This document shows positions 42,517 through 52,235 of a DNA stretch of 64,000 nucleotides, in pieces (positions within the stretch are counted from its first letter, which is position 1; each line of letters starts with the position of its first letter). This DNA comes from Cupriavidus sp. EM10 (GTDB lineage: Bacteria > Pseudomonadota > Gammaproteobacteria > Burkholderiales > Burkholderiaceae): the NCBI RefSeq assembly GCF_018729255.1, contig NZ_CP076060.1, positions 1,922,001-1,986,000 on the forward strand, in the 5' to 3' direction. Position numbers and translations under genes: made by a program. The notes under the pieces were generated by a model. It was not told the origin of the DNA. It saw only the letters and a program-made list of their open reading frames with translations, and did not search any database.

Positions 42517-43725
42517 CTAGGCCAGCAGGCTGGCAAACGGAATGAACTGCACGGTGTCGCCGCGCGCGATGGCCTGGTTGGGCGGATTGTCGATCAGCCC
42601 GTCGGCCCAGACCGTGGACGTGAGCACGCCCGAGCTCTGGTTCGGGAACAGGTCGAGGCCACCCGCATCGTTCAGGCGCGCACGCAGGAATTCATTGCGG
42701 CGGTCGCCCTTGGGCAGGTCGAAATCGGCGCGCATGGCGATGCGGCGCGGCGTCACGTCCGCCACGCCCTGCAGGCGCAGCAGGAACGGCCGCACGAACA
42801 GCAGGAACGTGACGAAGCTCGACACCGGATTGCCGGGCAGGCCCAGGAAGAAGGTCGGCTCGCCCACACCGTTGGCCACCTGGCCGAACGCCAGCGGCTT
42901 GCCGGGCTTGATCGCGATCTGCCACAGGTCCAGCCGCCCTTCGGCGGTCACGGCCGGGCGGATATGGTCTTCCTCGCCCACGGAGACGCCACCCGACGTG
43001 ATGATCAGGTCGTTGCCCTCGGCGGCGCGGCGCAGCGTGTCGCGCGTGGCGGCCAGCGTATCGGGCACGATGCCGAAATCGGTCACCTCGCAGCCCAGGT
43101 TTTCCAGCAGGCCGCGCAACGTGAACCGGTTGGAGTTGTAGATGGCGCCGGGCTTGAGCGGCTCGCCCGGCATCGCCAGTTCGTCGCCGGTAAAGAACAC
43201 GGCCACGCGCACGCGGCGGATCACGTCAAGCCGGGCCTGGCCCACCGACGCGGCCAGCCCCAGCGCCTGCGGCGACAGCCGCGCCCCCAACGGCAGGATC
43301 TGGCTGCCGGCCTCGATATCCTCGCCCGCGCGCCGAATCCACTCGCCCGACGACGGCACACGGTTGACGATCACGGCGTCGCCGTCGGCCTGGCACTGCT
43401 CCTGCATGACCACTGCATCGGCGCCCGGCGGGATCAGGCCGCCCGTGAAGATGCGCGCGGCCGTGCCGGGCGCCAGCTCGGACCCGACATGGCCGGCCGG
43501 AATCCGCTGCGACACCGGCAGACGCGTGCCCGCGGCGGGCACGTCGGCGGCGCGCATCGCGTAGCCGTCCATCGACGTGTTGTCGGCCGGCGGCACGCGC
43601 AGCGCGCTGGTCACCGGCGCGGCCAGCACGCGGCCGTTGGCGTCGAGCGTATCGACAGTTTCCGTTTCGGTGATGGGACGAACGCCGGCCATCAGGGCTT
43701 CCAGCGCCTGGGCCATCGTCAGCAT
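42517..43725 (-). CDS. moeA: Molybdopterin molybdenumtransferase
   Basis: Inserts molybdate into adenylated molybdopterin. 402 residues with DNTSMDGYAMRAADVP, the MPT-binding FFTGDELAMPGEPLKPGAIYNSN, and TSGGVSVGEEDHIRPA, all diagnostic of MoeA. The start is placed at ATG 43725 (MLTMAQALEALMAG); the frame is open to 43788 but the added residues are not domain-like. First gene of moeA-moaD-moaE. Confidence 0.94.
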   Translation of the reverse strand: MLTMAQALEALMAGVRPITETETVDTLDANGRVLAAPVTSALRVPPADNTSMDGYAMRAADVPAAGTRLPVSQRIPAGHVGSELAPGTAARIFTGGLIPPGADAVVMQEQCQADGDAVIVNRVPSSGEWIRRAGEDIEAGSQILPLGARLSPQALGLAASVGQARLDVIRRVRVAVFFTGDELAMPGEPLKPGAIYNSNRFTLRGLLENLGCEVTDFGIVPDTLAATRDTLRRAAEGNDLIITSGGVSVGEEDHIRPAVTAEGRLDLWQIAIKPGKPLAFGQVANGVGEPTFFLGLPGNPVSSFVTFLLFVRPFLLRLQGVADVTPRRIAMRADFDLPKGDRRNEFLRARLNDAGGLDLFPNQSSGVLTSTVWADGLIDNPPNQAIARGDTVQFIPFASLLA

Positions 43726-43791
43726 CGGGGGCGCGCTGCGGATTGGGTCATGTGGGTCTTCGGAATCGGGGTTGGCCCCAGAAAGCAAACA

Positions 43792-43817
43792 GCCCCCGGG
43801 CGGAGGCGCCTGGGGGC
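43792..43817 (-). terminator. Hairpin after thrC, possible terminator
   Basis: Minus strand: GCCCCCAGGCG / CGCCCGGGGGC (one mismatch), then TGTTTGCTTTC, a weak T-rich tail. It lies 78 bases after thrC, before moeA. Confidence 0.5.
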
Positions 43818-43894
43818 CGTGGCAGCGGGGCCCGGCAAACCCGATTGTAGCGAGTTGGCGCCGGAACCACAGGGGTCGGGGGCTATACCGCTTA

Positions 43895-45340
43895 TTACAG
43901 GCCCGTGTGCTGCGCGATGTACGCCTTGACCGTATTGACGTCGGCCGGCATCACCTCGAAGCGCTGCGGCAGCTTCTCGATGCCGTCGAATGCCGCCGGA
44001 CGCTCGGGCTCGTGACCCAGCGCCTCGCGGATCGTGTCGGCAAACTTGGCCGGCAGCGCGGTTTCCAGCACCACCATCGGCACGCCGGCCGACAGGTGCT
44101 CGCGCGCCACCTTCACGCCATCGGCGGTATGGGTGTCGATCGTCACGTCGTAGCGCTGCTTGACGTCGCGGATCGTGGCCAGACGGTCGTCGTGCGTGCT
44201 GCGGCCCGAGACAAAGCCGAACTGCCGGATACGGTCGAATTCCGGCGTGCCTGCCAGGTCGAAGCCGCCCTTGGCGTCCACGTCGCGGAACAGCGCGGCC
44301 AGCTTGTCGCCATCCTGGCCCAGCAGGTCGAAGATGAAGCGCTCGAAATTCGACGCCTTCGAGATATCCATGCTCGGGCTAGACGTATGGTACGTCTGCG
44401 CCGACGTGCGCACGCGGTAGGTGCCGGTGCGGAAGAACTCATCCAGCACGTCGTTCTCGTTGGTGGCCACCACCAGCTTGTCGATCGGCAGGCCCATCAT
44501 GCGCGCGATATGGCCGGCGCAGACGTTGCCGAAATTGCCCGACGGCACGCAGAACGACACCTTCTGGCCGGGGCCATCGGTGGCCAGCAGCCAGCCCTTG
44601 AAGTAGTACACCACCTGGGCCACCACGCGCGCCCAGTTGATCGAGTTCACGGTGCCGATGCACTGGCGAGCCTTGAACGCGTGGTCGTTCGACACGGCCT
44701 TGACGATGTCCTGGGCGTCGTCGAACACGCCTTCGATGGCGATGTTGAAGATGTTCGGGTCCTGCAGGCTGAACATCTGCGCGGTCTGGAACGCGCTCAT
44801 CTTGCGGTGCGGGCTCAGCATGAACACGCGGATGCCTTCCTTGCCGCGCATCGCGTACTCGGCCGCGCTGCCGGTGTCGCCCGACGTGGCGCCCAGGATG
44901 TTGAGCTTCAGCCCGGCACGCTTGAGCGCGTACTCGAACAGGTTGCCCAGCAGCTGCATGGCCATGTCCTTGAAGGCCAGCGTCGGGCCGTTCGACAGGC
45001 CCAGCAGTTGCAGCTTCGTGCCGCCTTCCTCGCCCAGCGTGCGTAGCGGCACGATGTCCGCCGTGTTGTCGCCCGGGCGCGCATTGCAGTACACCTCGGC
45101 CCGGTAGGTCTTGCGCGTCAGCGCGCGCAGGTCGTCGGCCGGGATGTCGTCGCAGAAACGCGACAGCACTTCGAACGCCAGGTCGGCGTACGGCAGCTTG
45201 CGCCAGGCTTCGAGCTCGTCGGCGGTGATCTGCGGATACTGCTTCGGCAGGTACAGGCCGCCGTCCGGGGCCAGGCCGCCAAGCAGGATCTCGGAGAACG
45301 ATTGCGGCATGTCATGGCCGCGCGTCGACTGGTATTTCAT
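43895..45340 (-). CDS. thrC: Threonine synthase
   Basis: PLP-dependent conversion of phosphohomoserine to threonine. 481 residues of the longer enterobacterial/fungal type. It starts MKYQSTRGHDMPQSFSEILLGGLAPDGGLYLP, with the PLP lysine in GPTLAFKDMAMQLLG and LGATSGDTGSAAEYAMRGK for the phosphate loop. It lies 33 bases downstream of hom on the same strand, forming hom-thrC. Confidence 0.97.
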   Translation of the reverse strand: MKYQSTRGHDMPQSFSEILLGGLAPDGGLYLPKQYPQITADELEAWRKLPYADLAFEVLSRFCDDIPADDLRALTRKTYRAEVYCNARPGDNTADIVPLRTLGEEGGTKLQLLGLSNGPTLAFKDMAMQLLGNLFEYALKRAGLKLNILGATSGDTGSAAEYAMRGKEGIRVFMLSPHRKMSAFQTAQMFSLQDPNIFNIAIEGVFDDAQDIVKAVSNDHAFKARQCIGTVNSINWARVVAQVVYYFKGWLLATDGPGQKVSFCVPSGNFGNVCAGHIARMMGLPIDKLVVATNENDVLDEFFRTGTYRVRTSAQTYHTSSPSMDISKASNFERFIFDLLGQDGDKLAALFRDVDAKGGFDLAGTPEFDRIRQFGFVSGRSTHDDRLATIRDVKQRYDVTIDTHTADGVKVAREHLSAGVPMVVLETALPAKFADTIREALGHEPERPAAFDGIEKLPQRFEVMPADVNTVKAYIAQHTGL

Positions 45341-45373
45341 GGCAATTCGTCCAGTTTCGCTCAGTTCCGGGGC

Positions 45374-46683
45374 TTAGTTCAGTTCTTCCATGCGCAGGCG
45401 GGTGACCGGCGACAGCACGGTCTGCAGGGCCTCGATGCTGCGGATGGCGGCATTGACGTGCTTTTCGCGCGTCAGGTGCGTCAGGATGATGATGTCGGTC
45501 TGCGGCTCGCCTTCGCGCGATTCCTTCTGCAGCATCGCGTCGATGCTGATGCCGGCTTCGGCCAGGATGCGGGTGATCTCGGCCAGCACGCCGGTCTGGT
45601 CGGCCACGCGCATGCGCAGGTAGTACGAGCTGGTGACTTCCTCGATCGGCAGCACCGGCACGCTCGACAGCTCATCCGGCTGGAACGCCAGGTGCGGCAC
45701 GCGATGGTTCGGATCGGCGGTGTGCAGGCGGGTCACGTCGACCAGGTCGGCGATCACGGCCGACGCGGTCGGCTCGGCGCCGGCGCCCTTGCCGTAGTAC
45801 AGCGTGGCGCCCACGGCGTCGCCCTGCACCAGCACGGCGTTCATCGCACCTTCCACGTTGGCGATCAGGCGCGAGGCCGGCACCAGCGTCGGATGCACGC
45901 GCAGTTCCACGCCCTCTTCGCGGCGGCGCGTGATGCCCAGCAGCTTGATGCGGTAGCCCAGTTCCTCGGCGTACTTGATGTCGATGGCGGCCAGCTTGGT
46001 GATGCCTTCCACGTGGGCGCGGTCAAACTGCACCGGCATGCCGAACGCGATGGCGCTCATCAGCGTGACCTTGTGCGCGGCGTCGATGCCCTCGATGTCG
46101 AAGGTCGGATCGGCCTCGGCATAGCCCAGCTGCTGCGCTTCCTTGAGCACGGTGCCAAAGTCCAGGCCCTTGTCGCGCATCTCGGACAGGATGAAGTTCG
46201 TGGTGCCGTTGATGATGCCGGCGATCCACTGGATGCGGTTGGCCGTCAGGCCTTCGCGCAGCGCCTTGATGATGGGGATGCCGCCGGCCACGGCCGCCTC
46301 GAATGCCACGATCACGCCCTTCTTGCGGGCGGCCTCGAAGATCTCGTTGCCATGCACGGCCAGCAGCGCCTTGTTGGCGGTGACCACGTGCTTGCCGTTC
46401 TCGATGGCCTTGAGCACCAGCTCGCGGGCAATGCCGTAGCCGCCGATCAGCTCCACCACGATGTCGATATCGGGACGCGTTACCACCTCGTTGGCGTCGC
46501 TGACCACGTCCACGGTACCCCGGTCAGTTCACGTGCGCGCTCGGTGTTGAGGTCGGCCACCACCGCAATCTCGATGCCGCGGCCTGCACGGCGGCGAATT
46601 TCCTCCTGATTGCGCTTGAGCACGTTGAACGTGCCGCTACCGACGGTACCGATGCCGAGAAGGCCGACTTTGATGGGATTCAT
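45374..46683 (-). CDS. hom: Homoserine dehydrogenase, frame broken by one missing base
   Basis: NAD(P)-dependent reduction of aspartate semialdehyde to homoserine. The N-terminus is MNPIKVGLLGIGTVGSGTF (Rossmann glycines), the catalytic region contains TANKALLAVHGNEIFEAA and AAVAGGIPIIKALREGL. A C-terminal ACT domain (VADQTGVLAEITRILAEAGI) gives allosteric control by threonine. The frame breaks near residue 54 at the CCCC run 46518-46521: LTGVPWTWSAT replaces LTGGTVDVVSDANEVV. One extra base gives 436 residues, the normal size. A sequencing deletion is most likely. Confidence 0.93.
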
Positions 46684-46734
46684 GGACGTCTGACTCTGGT
46701 TTGCTTGATACGGAAATGGGGGCGCCCCGGCGGC

Positions 46735-47964
46735 TCAGGCCGTGCCGTGACGTTTGCGATAGTTCTCAAGGAAGCGCGCCACGCGGCTGACGGCCTCGCG
46801 CAGGTCTTCCTCGTGCGGCAGGAACACGATCCGGAAATGGTCCGGGGCGTCCCAGTTGAAGCCCGTGCCTTGCACCAGCAGCACCTTCGACTCCTGCAGC
46901 AATTCGTAGATGAATTCCTGGTCGTCCTGGATCGGGTACATCGACAGGTCGAGCTTCGGGAACAGGTACAGCGCCGCCTTGGGCTTGACGCAGGTAATTC
47001 CGGGGATCTGCGTGATCAGCTCGTGCGCCAGGTCGCGCTGGCGGCGCAGGCGGCCGCCCTCGGCCACGAGGTCGTTGATGCTCTGGTAGCCGCCCAGCGC
47101 GGTCTGGATCGCCCACTGGCCCGGCACGTTGGCGCACAGGCGCATCGACGACAGCATGTTCAGGCCTTCGATATAGTCCTGCGCCGGGCGCTTGTCGCCC
47201 GACACCACCATCCAGCCAGCGCGGTAGCCGCACGAGCGGTAGTTCTTCGACAGGCCGTTGAAGGTCACGGTCAGCACGTCGGTGGACAGCGACCCGATCG
47301 ACGTGTGCTCGTTGCCGTCGTACAGGACCTTGTCGTAGATCTCGTCGGCAAAGATGATCAGCCCGTGCTCGCGCGCGATGGTGACGATGGCCTGCAGCAG
47401 TTCGTCCGAATACAGCGCGCCGGTCGGATTGTTCGGGTTGATGACGACGATGGCCCGCGTGTTGGGCGTGATCTTGCGGCGGATGTCGTCCAGGTCGGGC
47501 ATCCACTCGTTGGCCTCGTCGCACACATAGTGGACGGGCGTGCCGCCGGACAGGCTCACGGCGGCCGTCCAGAGCGGATAATCGGGCGCCGGCACCAGCA
47601 CTTCGTCGCCGCTGTTGAGCAGCGCGTTCATCGACATCACGATCAGCTCGGACGCGCCGTTGCCCACGTAGATGTCGTCCAGCTCCACGCCCTGGATCTT
47701 CTTTTCCTGGGTGTAGTGCATGATCGCCTTGCGCGCGGCGAAGATGCCCTTGGAATCGGAATATCCTGCCGAATTCGGCAGGTTGCGCATCATGTCCTGC
47801 TGGATTTCCTCCGGCGCATCGAAGCCAAACACGGCCAGGTTGCCGATGTTCAGCTTGATGATCTTGTGCCCCTCTTCCTCCATCTGCTTGGCCTTTTCCA
47901 GCACCGGGCCGCGGATGTCATAGCAAACGTTCTGGAGCTTGTTCGATTTCTGGATGGGTTTCAC
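46735..47964 (-). CDS. alaA: AlaA-type alanine aminotransferase
   Basis: PLP fold-type I transaminase (409 residues) very close to glutamate-pyruvate transaminase AlaA: KSNKLQNVCYDIRGPVLEKA at the N-terminus, NGASELIVMSMNALLNSGDE, INPNNPTGALYSDELL, the PLP lysine in FNGLSKNYRSCGYRAGW, and SMRLCANVPGQWAIQTALGGYQS. The conserved region begins at GTG 47964; the upstream open frame is not protein-like and overlaps the divergent gene region. It lies 51 bases upstream of hom, so alaA-hom-thrC are probably one transcript linked by amino-acid synthesis. Confidence 0.94.
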   Translation of the reverse strand: MKPIQKSNKLQNVCYDIRGPVLEKAKQMEEEGHKIIKLNIGNLAVFGFDAPEEIQQDMMRNLPNSAGYSDSKGIFAARKAIMHYTQEKKIQGVELDDIYVGNGASELIVMSMNALLNSGDEVLVPAPDYPLWTAAVSLSGGTPVHYVCDEANEWMPDLDDIRRKITPNTRAIVVINPNNPTGALYSDELLQAIVTIAREHGLIIFADEIYDKVLYDGNEHTSIGSLSTDVLTVTFNGLSKNYRSCGYRAGWMVVSGDKRPAQDYIEGLNMLSSMRLCANVPGQWAIQTALGGYQSINDLVAEGGRLRRQRDLAHELITQIPGITCVKPKAALYLFPKLDLSMYPIQDDQEFIYELLQESKVLLVQGTGFNWDAPDHFRIVFLPHEEDLREAVSRVARFLENYRKRHGTA

Positions 47965-48282
47965 GGCGGTTTCGGCGATGTCAGGGCAAGCTGCCGGTCT
48001 CGGCGGCAGCAGTCGTGGGAATCTTCTGGATTGTCCTGGACGTCTGGCGGCGCGCGTCGCTGGGCAGCAGTCGAGCGTGGCAGACCGGGAGGCAAAAGCT
48101 ATAAGATATCGGATTATGACAGACTTCGGCATGGATTCTTGCATTGCAGCGAGCCTTTTGGGCCCCCGCGCGCACGATCCTGCCACCAACCCGCCGCCCG
48201 CCCCGCTTGTGGCCGAGCCGGCCGCCCGTCCCGCCACCGGGAGCGGCCTCCGGACACCCCCGGGCGGCATGAGGCCGCCTCC
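47965..48282. other. Divergent promoter region between alaA and the Mth938-type gene
   Basis: 318 bases. It must hold promoters for both directions. An AT-rich patch AGCTATAAGATATCGGATTA near 48098-48117 is the likeliest promoter area. No RNA gene or strong hairpin seen. Confidence 0.35.
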
Positions 48283-48668
48283 TTGAAACTCCACGCCGAC
48301 CAACCCCAGAACCTCAATACCGTGACCGGCTACGGCCCCGGCTATGTCGAAATCAACGCGGTGCGCCACGACCGGTCGGTGCTGGTCATGCCCGAGGGCG
48401 ACGTCGCGCCCTGGCCGGTGGGCCGCTTCGAAGACCTGGAACCTGCCCACTTCGAGGCGCTGCTGGAAAAGAAACCCGAAGTGGTGCTGCTGGGCACGGG
48501 CAACCGCCTGCGCTTTCCCCACCCCGCCTGACCGCGGCGCTATCCCGCCTGCATATCGGCGTCGACGCCATGGACCTGCAGGCTGCATGCCGCACCTACA
48601 ATATCCTGATGGCCGAAGGCCGCAAGGTGGCCGCGGTGCTGCTGGTGGAGCCCGCCGCACAAGGCTGA
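48283..48668 (+). CDS. Mth938-domain (DUF498) protein, frame broken by one missing base
   Basis: Small protein of the Mth938/Xcc1710-like family, whose function is not established, though the mitochondrial relative NDUFAF3 assists complex I assembly. Visible features are TVTGYGPGYVEINAVRHDRSVLVMPEGD, PEVVLLGTGNRLRFPHP, and, in another frame, GVDAMDLQAACRTYNILMAEGRKVAAVLL. One extra C in the CCCC run at 48522-48525 joins them (FPHPRLTAALSRLHIGVDAM) into 128 residues, the family size. The probable start is TTG at 48283, since no in-frame ATG precedes the domain closely. Confidence 0.83.
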
Positions 48669-48875
48669 GGGCGCGTCCGGTGCGTCCGGCGCTGGATGGC
48701 GGCGCCGGCCAGCCCGGTCATCCGCCACTTTTTTTGCCGGGTTGAGCCGGCGCCACGCTTGAAGTCCGGCCGCCTGCCCCAATCTGCACCCGCCATGGCG
48801 CAGGTTAAGCCGCATATATCTATAAGGGCCGCCGCCGTCACCGATGATGCATTGCCATCCAGGAGAGCCACCAGC

Positions 48876-49337
48876 ATGACCGTCAGTCTCAACAAGGCCG
48901 TTCCCGACTTCCAGGCCCCCGCTACCGGTGGGGATTTCCGTCTTGCCGACCACCGCGGCAAGACCCTGGTCCTGTACTTCTACCCGAAGGACAACACGCC
49001 GGGCTGCACCACCGAGGCCATGAACTTCCGCGACCAGCACGACGCCTTCGAGGCGGCCGGCGTGGCGGTCTTCGGCCTGTCGCGCGACAGCCTGAAGTCG
49101 CACGAGAACTTCAAGGCCAAGCTGGAATTGCCGTTCGAGCTGATCTCCGACGCGGACGAAGCCATCTGCAATCTCTTCGACGTCATCAAGATGAAAAAGA
49201 TGTATGGCAAGGAAGTGCGCGGCATCGAGCGCAGCACCTTCATCATCGACGGCAAGGGCGTGCTGCGCCATGAAATGCGCGGGATCAAGGTGCCGAGCCA
49301 CGTGGACGAAGTGCTGGAAATCGTCAAGGGGATGTGA
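48876..49337 (+). CDS. bcp: Thiol peroxidase of the BCP/PrxQ type
   Basis: 153-residue peroxiredoxin. The peroxidatic cysteine is in YFYPKDNTPGCTTEAMNFRD. The resolving cysteine that many BCPs carry five residues later is replaced (TEAMN), so this is a 1-Cys form or uses the other cysteine (EAICNLF). A thioredoxin fold follows, with STFIIDGKGVLRHEMRGIKVPSHVDEVLE. AGGAGAG precedes the ATG at 48876. It reduces peroxides in the cytosol. Confidence 0.94.
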   Translation: MTVSLNKAVPDFQAPATGGDFRLADHRGKTLVLYFYPKDNTPGCTTEAMNFRDQHDAFEAAGVAVFGLSRDSLKSHENFKAKLELPFELISDADEAICNLFDVIKMKKMYGKEVRGIERSTFIIDGKGVLRHEMRGIKVPSHVDEVLEIVKGM

Positions 49338-49417
49338 ACCCGAACATCCTCGGCATGGCAACCCGCCCGCCGCACGGCCCGATGACAGTTGCGCAACCGC
49401 GACGAGAATTTGACCGA

Positions 49418-49446
49418 TTGCAAAAGCGAAAACGTTCGGGTAGATT
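49418..49446 (+). promoter_or_regulatory. Sigma-70-type promoter in the bcp-phoH gap
   Basis: TTGCAA, a 17-base spacer, TAGATT. Transcription would start near 49453 and read toward the terminator ending at 49593. Confidence 0.55.
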
Positions 49447-49452
49447 GGTCCT

Positions 49453-49593
49453 CAATGCGTTCCGATCACCGTTGCCACGCTGCAGTAACGTCCCGGCCCG
49501 ACAGGCACAGTCCCAGGGCTGGTAGCGGACCTGCCGCGTCGCGGGACCGCAGAGAAGCCGCCACCCCTGTACTCCAGGCCTGGCGGCTTTTTT
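49453..49593 (+). ncRNA. Candidate small RNA between bcp and phoH
   Basis: A promoter at 49418-49446 is followed by about 140 non-coding bases. They end in a clear rho-independent terminator: stem AGCCGCCA (49556-49563) / TGGCGGCT (49581-49588), then a T run to 49593. Upstream of it is a second possible hairpin (GTCCCG...CGGGAC, 49494-49546). I do not recognise a known RNA family; 6S, SRP and tmRNA signatures are absent. The alternative is a phoH leader with an attenuator. Confidence 0.5.
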
Positions 49594-49744
49594 GTTTCCT
49601 GTTTTCCTTCCTGACGACTTTCCGGTTCGGCGCCGCGCCGTCCCGCCCCTTCGGTTTTCCGGTTTCTTGCCGTTTCCCGGTTTTACGCCCGGCTGTACGT
49701 CCGCGTTTTCTTCGCCCCCTGCTCCCCTGAAAGGAAAGCCAAGC

Positions 49745-51442
49745 ATGCCGCTGCCTACCATGCCCGCCAAGCCTGCCCAACTGCTGGACCCGAGCGAATT
49801 CGCTCCGGTGACACTGCCCAAGGCCAAAGCCGCGCAGGGTAAAAAACCCGTGCCGGTCCTCGAGCGTGTGGCACTGCTCGAGACCGGCGACACCGAGGCG
49901 CCCGCCACCCGCGCGCGCGCCGGCAGCACTACCCGGGCCAAGACGGCCGACGCCCCGGCGCCGGTCGGCATCCCGCCGGCATCACCGTCCGTCAGCCTGG
50001 TCAAGCCGGCCGCCGGCCCCACGCGCCGCACGCGCAAGGCCGCGGGCCCCAGCAAGCTGTTCGTGCTCGACACCAACGTGCTGATGCACGACCCGAGCTC
50101 GCTGTTCCGCTTCGAGGAACACGACATCTATCTGCCGATGATGACGCTGGAGGAACTGGACAACCACAAGAAGGGCATGAGCGAAGTCGCGCGCAACGCC
50201 CGCATGGTCAGCCGCACGCTGGACCAGCTCGTGGGCGGCACCGACGGCGTGCTCGACGAAGGCCTGCCGCTGGCCAAGCTGGGCAACCGCGACGCCGCCG
50301 GCAAGCTGTTCTTCCAGACCCGGCTCAACGACATCAAGCTGCCCGAGGGGCTGCCGCAGGGCAAGGCCGACAACCAGATCCTGGGCGTGGTCAGCGCGCT
50401 GCAGCAGCAGTATCCGGAGCGCCAGGTCGTGCTGGTGTCGAAAGACATCAACATGCGCATCAAGGCCCGCGCGCTGGGCCTGCCCGCCGAGGACTACTTC
50501 AACGACCAGGTCCTGGAAGACAAGGACCTGCTGTACTCGGGCGTGATGCAGCTGCCCAACGACTTCTGGGCCAAGCACGGCAAGGGCGTGGAGAGCTGGC
50601 AGGATCCGAAGTCGGGCACGATGTTCTATCGCCTGACCGGCCCGCTGGTGCCGTCGTTCCTCGTCAACCAGTTCGTCTATCTGGAGCCGATGGACGGCAG
50701 CCTGCCCCTGTACGCCCAGGTCAAGGAAATCAACGGCAAGACCGCCCTGCTGCAGACGCTGCGGGACTACACCCACAACAAGAACAACGTGTGGAGCGTG
50801 GTCGCGCGCAACCGCGAGCAGAACTTCGCGCTGAACCTGCTGATGAGCCCCGACGTCGATTTCGTGACGCTGCTGGGCCAGGCCGGTACCGGCAAGACGC
50901 TGCTGGCGCTGGCGTCGGGCCTGGAACAGGTGCTGGACCAGAAGCTCTACAACGAGATCATCGTCACGCGCGCCACGGTGCCGGTGGGCGAGGATATCGG
51001 CTTCCTGCCGGGCACCGAGGAAGAGAAGATGCAGCCGTGGATGGGTGCGTTCGACGACAACCTCGAAGTGCTGCAGAAGAGCGACGACAGCGCCGGCGAA
51101 TGGGGCCGCGCGGCCACGCAGGAGCTGATCCGCTCGCGCATCAAGGTCAAGAGCATGAACTTCATGCGCGGCCGCACCTTCGTCAACAAGTTCGTGATCA
51201 TCGATGAGGCGCAGAACCTGACGCCCAAGCAGATGAAGACGCTGGTCACCCGGGCGGGCCCCGGCACCAAGATCGTCTGCCTGGGCAACATCGCGCAGAT
51301 CGACACGCCGTACCTGACCGAAGGCTCGTCCGGCCTGACCTACGTGGTGGACCGCTTCAAGGGCTGGAGCCACAGCGGCCACGTAACGCTGGCCCGCGGC
51401 GAGCGTTCGCGCCTGGCCGATCACGCGGCGGACGTGCTGTAA
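49745..51442 (+). CDS. PhoH-like ATPase with N-terminal PIN domain
   Basis: 565 residues. After a 100-residue low-complexity stretch comes a PIN ribonuclease-like domain (FVLDTNVLMHDPSSLFRFEEHD). A linker follows, then a PhoH helicase-like ATPase with Walker A LLGQAGTGKTLLALA around residue 380 and Walker B FVIIDEAQNLTPKQM near residue 487. The PIN-PhoH arrangement (YlaK/PhoH2 type) is linked to RNA unwinding and cleavage. ATG at 49745 is preferred: GAAAGGAAAG lies upstream, and the longer frame from 49592 overlaps the terminator of the candidate small RNA. Confidence 0.92.
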   Translation: MPLPTMPAKPAQLLDPSEFAPVTLPKAKAAQGKKPVPVLERVALLETGDTEAPATRARAGSTTRAKTADAPAPVGIPPASPSVSLVKPAAGPTRRTRKAAGPSKLFVLDTNVLMHDPSSLFRFEEHDIYLPMMTLEELDNHKKGMSEVARNARMVSRTLDQLVGGTDGVLDEGLPLAKLGNRDAAGKLFFQTRLNDIKLPEGLPQGKADNQILGVVSALQQQYPERQVVLVSKDINMRIKARALGLPAEDYFNDQVLEDKDLLYSGVMQLPNDFWAKHGKGVESWQDPKSGTMFYRLTGPLVPSFLVNQFVYLEPMDGSLPLYAQVKEINGKTALLQTLRDYTHNKNNVWSVVARNREQNFALNLLMSPDVDFVTLLGQAGTGKTLLALASGLEQVLDQKLYNEIIVTRATVPVGEDIGFLPGTEEEKMQPWMGAFDDNLEVLQKSDDSAGEWGRAATQELIRSRIKVKSMNFMRGRTFVNKFVIIDEAQNLTPKQMKTLVTRAGPGTKIVCLGNIAQIDTPYLTEGSSGLTYVVDRFKGWSHSGHVTLARGERSRLADHAADVL

Positions 51443-51612
51443 CGCGGCAGTCACTGCAATCCCGGCAATCCACGGGCGGCCTGTTCCATGGCCGCCCGTG
51501 GCCGCATCGCGTAGTGTGGCGCAAGCAGCTTCAGCGTCGGCGTTTGGCCGACAGCCAGCGCCGCGCGACCCGGCTATGATGGCTGGGTGTTCATGTCGAT
51601 ACGGAGGCGTCG

Positions 51613-52152
51613 ATGAACAGGCAACAGTCTTTCAATAGATACCTGTCCACCAGCAGGACCCTTTTTTCCGAAAACGCGCGCGCCACCCGGCGCAAGCGCA
51701 TTGCCGTGGCCGCGCTGATCGGCGCCACGGTCATCGTCGCGGCCGCCCTGCAGCCGGCCAAGGCTGCTGATGCGAGCGCACCGCCTGCAGCGTCGGCGTC
51801 GCCCGCAGCGTCCGCAGCGCCGGTCGGCAACGAGATGGTGATCCGCACCATGGGCCCCGTCAGCTACGTCTGCGGCGGCGTTGCCGAGGATGAGCGGGCC
51901 AGGCTGGCCGCGCAGGAAAAGAACTTCAACATGGGCATCCTGTTCACCCGGGGTGCCGACGGCGAGTACCTGGCCGATGTTGACGTAAAACTGACACGCG
52001 ACGGCCAGAACGTGGCCGATTTCCGCGCTGGCGGTCCGCGCTGCCTCATACGTGCGCCAGAAGGCAGCTACAATATCGAGGCCAGCTACAAGGGTCAGTC
52101 CAAGTCCATCAAGATCAGCACCGGCACGCGCAATGCGCAGCTGCGCTGGTAA
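51613..52152 (+). CDS. Exported protein of unknown function
   Basis: 179 residues. A long basic N-terminus (NARATRRKR) leads to a hydrophobic export segment IAVAALIGATVIVAAAL ending near AKAA. An alanine/proline/serine linker follows, then a globular part with two cysteines (SYVCGGVAE and GPRCLIRAPEGSYNIEASYKG). The last region resembles a carboxypeptidase-regulatory-like beta sandwich, but I cannot assign a family. It stands between phoH and the NlpC/P60 gene, both on the same strand. Confidence 0.65.
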   Translation: MNRQQSFNRYLSTSRTLFSENARATRRKRIAVAALIGATVIVAAALQPAKAADASAPPAASASPAASAAPVGNEMVIRTMGPVSYVCGGVAEDERARLAAQEKNFNMGILFTRGADGEYLADVDVKLTRDGQNVADFRAGGPRCLIRAPEGSYNIEASYKGQSKSIKISTGTRNAQLRW

Positions 52153-52235
52153 GTCCCAACCGATAGTTTTCGCTGGCAAGTCCCACCCTGTACGGTGGGG
52201 CGGACGCCTGACCCGGCAACCGAACGACAAGAAGG

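Noticed and set aside
46735..48660. 641-codon frame extending the aminotransferase upstream
   Set aside because: The conserved protein starts at GTG 47964. The extension is antisense to the Mth938-type gene and proline/arginine-rich.
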